A DNA stretch of 64,000 nt. Origin: BS150m-G50 sp964501185 [NCBI: uncultured Bacteroidia bacterium] (lineage in GTDB: Bacteria; CAIWAD01; BS150m-G50). Below are positions 16,451 to 25,113 of the stretch, piece after piece. The DNA is taken from contig CAZCRT010000012.1 in assembly GCA_964501185.1 (NCBI GenBank), forward strand, positions 12,093 through 76,092. The letters run 5' to 3'. Position 1 is the stretch's first letter. Every line of letters begins with the position of its first letter. Made by a program: the position numbers and the translations under genes. Under the pieces are notes generated by a model that saw nothing but the letters and a program-made list of their open reading frames with translations, was not told where the DNA came from and did not search any database.

Positions 16451-18073
16451 ATGGACCGCATATTGATTTCTGTTATGCTGATTCTGAGCGTAACACTGAC
16501 GCTACAGGCTGAATATGCCATAGGTGAGACACCCCCGGATTTCACCTGCAGTGATACTTACAGCAACAGCTGGAACCTCTATGAGCAGCGGGGGAAAGTG
16601 GTACTGCTTAATTTCGGTGCGACCTGGTGAGGCGCCTGCGTTGAGGAGTTTCCTCATCTGCAGACCGAGTTTTACCTGAGTTATCCCCAGAATCATTTTT
16701 CCCTGGTTCATATCGACGTTGACAATTCACCCCCCGAAGATCTCAATACATTCTGGGGTGCTTATGAACACGATTTCCCGATACTGACAGGTTGCGGAAA
16801 TCTGTACAGCGGTTGGGGAACCGGGTATATTCCACACACCACACTGGTGGATACTTATGGCGTGGTACAGGGCAACTGGGTCGGCTGGAGTGGAGCCACC
16901 GCCGCTGAAATCCATCTGGCTATCCAACAGCATATCAATCCCTCCCCGCTGCTGCTAACAGATATTGTACTCCTCAGTGAGACAGATGGAGATGGCGTGC
17001 TCGAACCGGGGGAGGCGGGTGAACTCGAGCTGACACTCCAGAACACCACTCATCATGCCTACAGCATAGTATCCGCGCAATTGACGGTAGATTCTCCCTG
17101 GGTGACAATCGAAACTGCCACGGCGGAATACCCGGCTTTTGCGCCGCTTGAGCAGCATGGCAACCTGACTCCATTTCTCCTCACGATCAATGCTGATGCA
17201 CCGCCGCTTTTTGATACCGGTCTCGTGCTGGAGTTACTCGTGGATGGTGAAGAGCACTCTGTCAGTGCAGTTCTATCGGTTGGACAATTGATAGAGTATT
17301 ACAGGATGGATGTTGAGGAGGGAACAGATACCTGGACGCACGGAGGAATTGAAGACTGGGGTGACCAGTGGCATATAAGCACGGAAGACAGTCAGAGCCC
17401 TGTTCACAGTTGGAAATGTGGCGCTACTGCTGTGGGTGACTATGCAAACCATCTCGACAGCCGCCTGGTAACAGAAACGATACAGTTACTCCCTTACAGT
17501 CGTCTATCGTTCAGACACAGGATTGACAGTGAGCTTTCCGGTGCCTTTCCCGATTCGGCCTACGATGGTGCTATCGTAGAGTTGTCAGCAGACGGTGTCA
17601 ACTGGGAGCAGCTGACATCCGCCCTGAGTGGTGGCTACAACAGGTTCTTTCGTTGGGAGTCCGGTGGAGGTAGTCCAGCTTCACATCCGTTTCAGGGTGG
17701 TATGGCCTGCTGGTCCGGCAGCTTTGACTGGCTGGAGACGGTTTTCGATCTGACAGCCTACGGGGAAGCTGCAGTGCAATTCCGTTTACGCTTCGGTTCT
17801 GACAATGGTGGGGGTGACGAAGGATGGTATATTGATGATTTCATTCTGACCGGTTATGAACAACCGCAACCAGGTGAGCCGCTGTTTATCTCTATCAGCT
17901 ACACAAACCCCTGGGTTACTATAAACTGGGAAACGGAACCGCAGGCGACAGGCTATCGCGTCTATCGTTGTGATACACCGTATGGAGATTTCGAAATGGT
18001 GCAGGAGGGAACAACCAATAGCTATATAACGGACGGCATTGGAGAATTTTTCTACTATGTGACCTGGTTTTAG
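16451..18073 (+). CDS. Candidate secreted selenoprotein: TlpA-like thioredoxin (UxxC) fused to CARDB/MAM/FnIII block
   Basis: Read through one in-frame TGA (16628-16630), this is a 540-residue protein. The start at 16451 has AGGAG five bases upstream; residues 1-18 are a signal peptide. Residues 20-155 are a TlpA/AhpC-type redoxin: 'GETPPDF', 'GKVVLLNFGATW', then the TGA at codon 60, 'GACVEEFP' (C63), and the cis-proline loop 'YIPHTTLVD' (P128). The TGA is exactly at the first cysteine of the W-C-x-x-C site, giving W-U-G-A-C. A SECIS-like hairpin follows. No other stop or frameshift occurs up to 18073. The rest is the block shared with the proteases: CARDB-like (160-275), MAM-like (280-470), FnIII-like ending 'EFFYYVTWF'. 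Expected role: extracytoplasmic thiol/disulfide or peroxide chemistry. Alternatives: a nonsense mutation or assembly error at that one base. Confidence 0.8.
16628..16666 (+). promoter_or_regulatory. Sec codon (TGA) and putative bacterial SECIS hairpin
   Basis: TGA at 16628-16630. A perfect 6-bp stem TGAGGA (16642-16647) / TCCTCA (16651-16656) carries the 3-base loop GTT, whose first base is G. Below it a second stem CTGC (16636-16639) / GCAG (16660-16663) is separated by a small internal loop. The apical loop begins 17 bases after the TGA. These features fit the bacterial SECIS description as I know it: apical stem, G among the first two loop bases, 16-37 bases from the UGA. The hairpin lies within coding sequence, as expected in bacteria. 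Confidence 0.7.
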
Positions 18074-18166
18074 ACAAGGAGTCAGGTCAACGACACTACA
18101 ACGTTTTGCGCTGCCTGTAGGTTCAATCGCCTTTTGCAGAACGATAGTGATGCGAAAGAGACAGAA
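18053..18166 (+). repeat. 114-bp direct repeat, copy 2
   Basis: Near-identical to 10782-10895 (five mismatches). Here it covers the last codons of the selenoprotein candidate and 93 bases beyond. The two genes between the copies (third protease and fourth protease) end without it. Confidence 0.85.
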
Positions 18167-18264
18167 GGGGCGTGGTTCGCCCGCCTGGTCGGTTCATGGA
18201 TGCACAAACAGCGGGTAAGTTCTCTTTTAGTTAGGTGCAATAAACCCCTGTAATCGGGTTTCTA

Positions 18265-18330
18265 AATTCTGACGCCTGTATTCTATTTTTTGAATGCTGT
18301 CTTCTGTATTCTGCATTCTGTATTCTATCT
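18265..18330. repeat. Low-complexity 'TATTCTG' tract
   Basis: An imperfect tract built of units like TTCTGTATTCTGCATTCTG. Similar tracts lie at 25011-25050 (same strand) and 24854-24910 (reverse strand), and a short piece at about 10885-10913. It runs to two bases before the start of the molybdenum hydroxylase gene and supplies spurious upstream in-frame codons there. Confidence 0.75.
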
Positions 18331-18332
18331 CA

Positions 18333-20537
18333 ATGACGAAGTACAAACAGGTTGGCAAAAATCGCATTCGTGTAGATGCCCGCGAAAAAATCAATGGCAC
18401 TGCCCGGTACCTGTCTGACTATGACTGCGAAGGCTGTCTGCAGGGTTACACAGTCAGGTCAGAACGGGCTCACGCCCGTATCAATCACATTGATTTCGAC
18501 ACCGCTTTTGATTGGTCACAGGTGACAGTAGTACAGGCAGCTGACATCCCCGGTCGCAACATCAATCCTGTAATTATAGAAGATCAACCATTTCTGGCCG
18601 ATCAGGTAGTCCGGTTTCATGGAGAGCCGATTCTGCTGCTGGCCGCCTCAAGCCTGGAGTTGTGCCGTGAAGCGGCGGCCTGTATCACAATCAGTTATCA
18701 GGATTTACCCGCCTGTTTTACTATTGAAGAATCGCTGGCAACCAATACCCCCTTCTTCGGTGAAGACAACACCTTCAAAGAGCTGAAAATCAACAAAGGT
18801 GACGCGGAAGCAGTTTTCCGGGAAGATGATCATCACTACACAGAGGGAGAATACCATACCGGCGCCCAGGAACAGCTCTATCTGGAACCACAGGCGGTGC
18901 TGGCGGAATATAACCCCGGGAGTGGCCTGCTCATTACCGGAAGCCTGCAGTGCCCCTTCTATGTTCATGGTTCTCTGCAGAGTGCTTTCCCGGAGCTGGC
19001 TGACCGCATCGAAGTGCGTCAATCAACAACTGGCGGTGCTTTCGGGGGTAAAGAGGATTTTCCCTCACTGATCGCAACCCACGCAGCGCTGTTGTCGTAC
19101 AAGTCCGGACAACCGGTTCGCATCCTGTATGACCGCGGGGAGGATTTTCGCTATACAACAAAACGGCATCCATCCCGCTCACGTATCCGGTCGGCGGTTG
19201 ATGCTGAAGGGAACATCCTGGCTCTCGACATAGAGCTGTTGCTTGATGCAGGTGCTTACGCCACACTGAGTCAGGTGGTGCTGGCCAGAGGTGTGCTGCA
19301 TGCAGCCGGGGCGTATCACGTGCCAAATGTGCGGATTAATGGAAGGGCGCTGGCAACCAATCTCCCCCCCAGTGGAGCCTTTCGTGGTTTTGGTGCACCA
19401 CAGGCGATATTTGCTATCGAGAGTCACCTGGAGCAGATAGCGGTTGAGCTGAAAATGGACCCGGTTGATTTCCGGCGACGTAACCTGCTGCGGGAAGGCG
19501 ATACATTTTCCACCGGGCAGTTGGTGAAGAGCGATGCCTGTGAACAGGTGTTCGAAAAGGCTGTCAAGAGCACAAATTGGGAAGCGATCACCAGGGAAAA
19601 CCGGGAATTCAACGACACACATTCAGAACGGCGCCGTGGCAGCGGATTAGCATTGTTCTACCACGGGGCCGGATTCACCGGCAGCGGTGAAAGCGTGATA
19701 CAGGGACGGGCAATGCTTCAGGGAAATGAGGATGGTTCTGTCTCCATACGGGTAACCTCAACCGAGATGGGGCAGGGTGCGGCGACAGTACTACCGCAGA
19801 TTGTCGCTGAAGTGCTGCAGGTATCCAGCGACCTTGTACATTTTGAAACACCGACCACAAAACACCCGGACAGTGGCCCCACGGTTGCCTCCCGGACGAC
19901 CATGATTGTGGGCAGGCTGGTTGAAAAAGCAGCACGGGAAATCAAAACGCAACTACCGGCTTACCGGGACGAAGATGAGTTTCGCACTCTGGTTACCAGC
20001 GCAGTTACAGGGACGGGGCTGGAAGCCGTCAGCAGTTATGAACCACCACCCGGTCTGGTGTGGGACGATGATAACTATCGCGGTGACGCCTATCCCGACT
20101 ACTCCTGGGGCTGTTACGTGGCACAGGTAGAAGTAAACCTGATCGACTATTCGATCCAGGTGCGGAAGTTTACCGCTGTACAGGATATCGGTACCGTAAT
20201 CAATCCGCGACTGGCGGCGGGGCAGGTTGAGGGTGGTGTGCTGCAGGGGGTTGGTTTCACGCTTTTTGAAAAAGTTCATTATGAGAATGGTAAGGTGCAG
20301 AACGCCGGCTTTACAGATTATATCATACCGACCATGGCCGATCTGCCGGAGCTGCAGGTTGAATTCATCGAGTACCCGTCCGGCCAGGGTGGCTTCGGAG
20401 CCAAAGGAGTTGGTGAATTACCACTGGATGGTGCGGGGCCGGCTATTGTTGCAGCATTGCGCAACGCGCTTGATTTGAAGGTGACACAAATACCGGTTCT
20501 ACCGGAACAGTTGATGGAGCTGTTGTGCAAACAGTGA
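18333..20537 (+). CDS. Molybdenum hydroxylase (xanthine dehydrogenase family), molybdopterin-binding subunit
   Basis: About 734 residues from ATG 18333 (MTKYKQVGKNRIRVDAREK). An earlier in-frame ATG at 18294 is rejected because its codons come from the low-complexity tract. No clear ribosome site precedes the start. Family motifs: 'ARYLSDY', 'GGAFGGKEDFPS', 'PPSGAFRGFGAPQA', 'EMGQGAATVLPQIVAEVL' and 'GGFGAKGVGELPLDGAGPAI', the last holding the catalytic glutamate (GVGE). The enzyme hydroxylates a heterocycle or aldehyde with water at a Mo-cytosine dinucleotide site; the substrate cannot be read from sequence. It overlaps the 2Fe-2S subunit gene by 13 bases and heads a five-gene operon with FAD subunit, XdhC and MobA-like genes. 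Confidence 0.9.
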   Translation: MTKYKQVGKNRIRVDAREKINGTARYLSDYDCEGCLQGYTVRSERAHARINHIDFDTAFDWSQVTVVQAADIPGRNINPVIIEDQPFLADQVVRFHGEPILLLAASSLELCREAAACITISYQDLPACFTIEESLATNTPFFGEDNTFKELKINKGDAEAVFREDDHHYTEGEYHTGAQEQLYLEPQAVLAEYNPGSGLLITGSLQCPFYVHGSLQSAFPELADRIEVRQSTTGGAFGGKEDFPSLIATHAALLSYKSGQPVRILYDRGEDFRYTTKRHPSRSRIRSAVDAEGNILALDIELLLDAGAYATLSQVVLARGVLHAAGAYHVPNVRINGRALATNLPPSGAFRGFGAPQAIFAIESHLEQIAVELKMDPVDFRRRNLLREGDTFSTGQLVKSDACEQVFEKAVKSTNWEAITRENREFNDTHSERRRGSGLALFYHGAGFTGSGESVIQGRAMLQGNEDGSVSIRVTSTEMGQGAATVLPQIVAEVLQVSSDLVHFETPTTKHPDSGPTVASRTTMIVGRLVEKAAREIKTQLPAYRDEDEFRTLVTSAVTGTGLEAVSSYEPPPGLVWDDDNYRGDAYPDYSWGCYVAQVEVNLIDYSIQVRKFTAVQDIGTVINPRLAAGQVEGGVLQGVGFTLFEKVHYENGKVQNAGFTDYIIPTMADLPELQVEFIEYPSGQGGFGAKGVGELPLDGAGPAIVAALRNALDLKVTQIPVLPEQLMELLCKQ

Positions 20538-21016
20538 GATTCAAAGCAAATGGCCATGGATACTCCTTAACAGTTGAGCCGCTGAAGCGGCTGCTGGACG
20601 TGCTGCGTGAGGACCTGCGTCTGACGAGCGTCAAGGAGAGTTGCGGAGAAGGGGAATGTGGCAGCTGTACAGTACTGGTGGATGGTGAACCGGTCCTCGC
20701 CTGTCTGATGCCTGTGATTCAAATCGATGGAAAAGAAGTTACAACTGTCGAAGGCCTGCAGGATGATACCCTCTACCATGAACTGGAGCTGGCGCTGAGT
20801 GAAGCCGGAGCGGTTCAATGCGGTTTCTGCACGCCGGGGATTATCATGAACAGCTGGTCCTGGCTTACGGGAGGGGGATCAGCTGAGCCGGACCGGATCA
20901 GAATAGCGCTGGCAGGAAACCTCTGCCGCTGTACCGGTTATCAGAAAATCCTGGATGGAGTACTGCTTGCCACACAGAGGGTAAATGAGCGCGGATTTTC
21001 TGGAGGGCAGTCATGA
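20525..21016 (+). CDS. Molybdenum hydroxylase, 2Fe-2S subunit
   Basis: 163 residues from a GTG start with GGAG six bases upstream, overlapping the Mo-subunit gene by 13 bases. The N-terminal plant-type ferredoxin site is 'CGEGECGSC' plus a later C; the second cluster site is 'CGFCTPG...CRCTGY'. These two 2Fe-2S clusters carry electrons from the Mo site to FAD in CoxS/XdhC-type subunits. Length matches separate small subunits (about 155-165). Its stop overlaps the start of the FAD subunit (ATGA), which shows translational coupling. Confidence 0.93.
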   Translation: MQTVRFKANGHGYSLTVEPLKRLLDVLREDLRLTSVKESCGEGECGSCTVLVDGEPVLACLMPVIQIDGKEVTTVEGLQDDTLYHELELALSEAGAVQCGFCTPGIIMNSWSWLTGGGSAEPDRIRIALAGNLCRCTGYQKILDGVLLATQRVNERGFSGGQS

Positions 21017-21870
21017 GTGCCCTGCAAGTGCTCTCACCCGTTACTCAGGATGAGTTGGATCAAATGCTGGCGGAGTATCCCGGTACCCCGTTACTGGCCG
21101 GCGCTACTGACCTGATGCCACTCCTCCGACATGGACTGTTGCAACCAGAGAGAATAATAAACCTGCAGAAGCTGCGATCTGAATTGGATTCAATCGCGGA
21201 GCAGGGAAGAGAACTGGTTATAGGTTCCATGACCAGCATGTCATCTCTGGCGGCCAGCTCCCTCCTGAGGGAGCGATTCGCACTGCTGGCGGAAGCTGCC
21301 GGTAACATCGGGGCCCGACAGATTCAGCAGATGGCAACTCTGGGGGGTAATATAGCCAACGCTTCCCCTTCTGCCGATAGTGTTCCACCTCTGTTAGTCT
21401 ACGAGGCGGTTCTGGTTCTGCAATCAGCTGCCGGAACGCGGGAGCTGCCTTTGTGTGATTTCTATCTCGATTACAAGAAGATGAAATTGGCCCCAACGGA
21501 ATGGATTCAGGCCGTCAGGATACCGGAGCCGCCTGCTGCTCTCACCTTTTACCGGAAAACCGGGGCGCGCCGGGCACAGGCGATTGCCAAATTATCCCTG
21601 GCAGCTCTGATCGGACAACCTGAGAGTAAGCTGTTCAGGGTAGCCGCCGGAGCCATGTCTCCTTATCCTGAACGACTGACTGCAGTAGAGGATTATGTAA
21701 AGCAATGCAGGAGCAAAGGGAAGACTCTTCGTGAAGTGGAGATAAGAAAGAAGCTGGAAAAAGATCTGAAACCGATTGACGACATTCGCTCAACAGCCGG
21801 CTATCGCCTGCAGGTGGCCGGCAACACTCTCTGCGGCATAATAAAGGAGGCGGGACTTGAACTGGATTGA
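21013..21870 (+). CDS. Molybdenum hydroxylase, FAD-binding subunit
   Basis: 285 residues, CoxM/XdhB type. FAD-binding segments are 'PLLAGATDLMPLLRHGL' (N-terminal PCMH fold) and 'IGARQIQQMATLGGNIANASPSAD'. The C-terminal domain ('FYRKTGARRAQAIAKLSLAAL') is the CO dehydrogenase flavoprotein type. It passes electrons from the 2Fe-2S subunit to the terminal acceptor. Start is in ATGA overlap with the upstream gene; the stop overlaps the next gene by 14 bases. Confidence 0.92.
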   Translation: MSALQVLSPVTQDELDQMLAEYPGTPLLAGATDLMPLLRHGLLQPERIINLQKLRSELDSIAEQGRELVIGSMTSMSSLAASSLLRERFALLAEAAGNIGARQIQQMATLGGNIANASPSADSVPPLLVYEAVLVLQSAAGTRELPLCDFYLDYKKMKLAPTEWIQAVRIPEPPAALTFYRKTGARRAQAIAKLSLAALIGQPESKLFRVAAGAMSPYPERLTAVEDYVKQCRSKGKTLREVEIRKKLEKDLKPIDDIRSTAGYRLQVAGNTLCGIIKEAGLELD

Positions 21871-22612
21871 AGAAAGCAGACGGTTGCAGGCGGCGGGAAA
21901 GCCCTTTGCAATTGCTACGATCGTCGCTGTGGCGGGCTCCACCTCGCGGGATGCTGCTGTACACATGCTGGTAGAGCCTGATGGCACAATCCACGGTACG
22001 ATCGGGGGCGGTGCGGTTGAGGATGATGTAATACAACAGTGTGTTCAAGCCATACAGGAAGGGACTCCCCGCCTGCAGGAGTTTATCAATGACGGTGAAG
22101 ATGGCCGCCCGATGTGCGGTGGCAGGATGCAATTGTTTATTGAGCCGTTTGGTGCCGTCCACAATCTTTATATTTTCGGTGGCGGCCATGTGGGAGCTGC
22201 ACTGGCCCGGGTTATGGCACCCACCTCATTCAATGTTACCGTTATTGACGAGCGGGAAGACTATCCCCGGGAGCAGCTCCCCGGTGTGAGTGTAATACAT
22301 GCTGATTTTGACAGTATGCCTGCTCAACTGATCTTTAACCCGCTCACGTCTCACATTGTTGTGCTCACCTATGGCCATGAACAGGACCTGAAGGTAGTCC
22401 GCAACTGCCTGCAGAAGCCCTGGCGCTACCTTGGCATGATTGCCAGCCGGGCAAAGGCCAAAAAGATAAGAGAGACTCTTCTGCGGGAGGGTGCAGACCC
22501 GGAGCTGCTCAAACGACTGGTGTCTCCAATCGGGCTGTCCGGGGTGGGCAGCAAAGACCCGGCGGAGATCGCGGTAAGTATTGCGGCGCAACTGTTGCAG
22601 CAGAGCGAGTAG
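21857..22612 (+). CDS. XdhC/CoxI family molybdenum hydroxylase maturation protein
   Basis: 251 residues. I accept the TTG start at 21857 because AAGGAGG lies seven bases upstream and it preserves the full N-terminal domain. The N-terminal XdhC/CoxI domain has 'ATIVAVAGSTSRDAA.HMLV..DGTIHGTIGGGAVE'; the C-terminal Rossmann domain has 'YIFGGGHVGAALARV'. XdhC proteins bind the molybdenum cofactor, help its sulfuration and deliver it to apo-enzyme. Overlap with the FAD subunit gene and the MobA-like gene next door fit that role. Confidence 0.92.
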   Translation: MNWIEESRRLQAAGKPFAIATIVAVAGSTSRDAAVHMLVEPDGTIHGTIGGGAVEDDVIQQCVQAIQEGTPRLQEFINDGEDGRPMCGGRMQLFIEPFGAVHNLYIFGGGHVGAALARVMAPTSFNVTVIDEREDYPREQLPGVSVIHADFDSMPAQLIFNPLTSHIVVLTYGHEQDLKVVRNCLQKPWRYLGMIASRAKAKKIRETLLREGADPELLKRLVSPIGLSGVGSKDPAEIAVSIAAQLLQQSE

Positions 22613-22615
22613 GAA

Positions 22616-23263
22616 GTGGATATACTCCCTGCAGGAATGGCAGCCGTAATTCTATCTGCCGGCCGGTCCAGCCGTATGCAGACTGGTTCTACCAGAGAAC
22701 CAGATTCCCGGCAACACAAAGCGTTGCAGCCGTTTCCCGGGCAATCCCTGATTGAAGTGCAGGTGGAAACATATCTTTCCGCCGGGGTAGAGCGCGTTTA
22801 TTGTGTGCTGGGCTGGGGAGCAGAAGCTATCCGTCAGGTGGTTGAAACGGTGCCGGGCGTTGAGGTTGTTATCAACCAGGACTGGCCTTCCGGCATGTTC
22901 AGTTCGGTAAGAGCCGGGTTGATGGCAGCAGCATCAGCGAATGCGGTTTTCCTCCAACCGGTTGATGTACCACCACCCGACAGGGATACGATCATTGAAC
23001 TGGCCAGAAGCTGTGGCCAGGGAATCGCTCAACCGGCATACAGAGAGCGAGGCGGACATCCGCTCTATATAAATGCCGATTTTGCCCGGAGGATAGCAGC
23101 CAGACCACTCACAGATCGTCTGGATCGAATAATACGGGAGGAGTTGAGATTATCAGTTAAAAGGGTGGAAACAGGCGATGCAAGGTGCCTGCATAACCTC
23201 AACTCTCCGCAAGACTGGGAGAAATATCGCAAAAACAACGAAAGTTTACCCGATAACGGGTAG
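22616..23263 (+). CDS. MobA/MocA-like nucleotidyltransferase (molybdenum cofactor)
   Basis: 215 residues from GTG 22616; ATG 22637 is an alternative start that would still keep the catalytic domain. The N-terminal 'MAAVILSAGRSSRM' is the NTP-binding loop of MobA-like NTP transferases, and 'FLQPVDVPPPD' and 'GGHPLYI' match the MocA subgroup, which attaches CMP to molybdopterin. Placement three bases after the xdhC-like gene supports a role in making the Mo-cytosine dinucleotide cofactor of this hydroxylase. It is the last gene of the operon; no strong terminator is visible before gdhA. Confidence 0.85.
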   Translation: MDILPAGMAAVILSAGRSSRMQTGSTREPDSRQHKALQPFPGQSLIEVQVETYLSAGVERVYCVLGWGAEAIRQVVETVPGVEVVINQDWPSGMFSSVRAGLMAAASANAVFLQPVDVPPPDRDTIIELARSCGQGIAQPAYRERGGHPLYINADFARRIAARPLTDRLDRIIREELRLSVKRVETGDARCLHNLNSPQDWEKYRKNNESLPDNG

Positions 23264-23335
23264 ATACTCATCATTATTACTTTAATATTGCGTAATTTTC
23301 TCTTGCATTGCATGTATGAATCGCTTTTTTAATGA

Positions 23336-24784
<1,449 letters not shown>

Positions 24785-24816
24785 ATAAAGAGTCCTGCAA
24801 AGGATCTTTGAATATG

Positions 24817-24851
24817 AAGGCGGTTCCGTTACGGCGGGATCGCCTTTTTTT
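24817..24851 (+). terminator. Rho-independent terminator after gdhA
   Basis: AAGGCG (24817-24822) pairs with CGCCTT (24841-24846), with an inner stem TTCCG/CGGGA, followed by seven T. Confidence 0.8.
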
Positions 24852-24853
24852 AT

Positions 24854-25050
24854 CAGCAGACAAGAGACAGCAGACAGAAGGCAGGAGGCAGCATACAGAA
24901 GACAGAATACCCGGGGTTGTCCCGCCCGTTCCGGTTGGGGGATGCATTTGAACAGAGCGATAGGCGTGTAGGTGCACCCAGAAAACGGGCTTGTCGCATC
25001 CTTTCTCATACGAATGCTGTATTCTGCATTCTGTCTACTGTATTCTTTCT
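24854..25050. repeat. Pair of inverted low-complexity 'CAGAATACAG / CTGTATTCTG' tracts
   Basis: The 329-base gap between gdhA and the next gene holds the terminator and then two tracts: 24854-24910 made of CAGA/ACAGAA units and 25011-25050 made of the reverse complement. They could fold back on each other across a 100-base spacer. The second tract shares 'GAATGCTGT.TTCTG' with the tract at 18265-18330. Confidence 0.65.
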
Positions 25051-25113
25051 TCCCATTCTCCTTTAGCATTTTATCTTCCCATGTTTAAATTGATGCTAAG
25101 ACAGGAGAATTAC

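Noticed and set aside
16451-16630. TGA as sense codon genome-wide, or a pseudogene
   Set aside because: Many intact genes here end in TGA (e.g. 799, 1832, 42672), so there is no global recoding. A pseudogene is not excluded, but about 480 intact codons downstream, the exact Cys position and the hairpin argue against it.
16847-18073. A separate 408-codon gene starting at ATG 16847
   Set aside because: It begins inside the redoxin fold, has no signal peptide or ribosome site, and is in the same frame as the well-supported start at 16451, separated only by the TGA. Reading through the TGA explains the region better.
18294-18332. Upstream start for the molybdenum hydroxylase gene
   Set aside because: The extra 13 codons come from the low-complexity tract and are not expected in the family; ATG 18333 matches the normal N-terminus.
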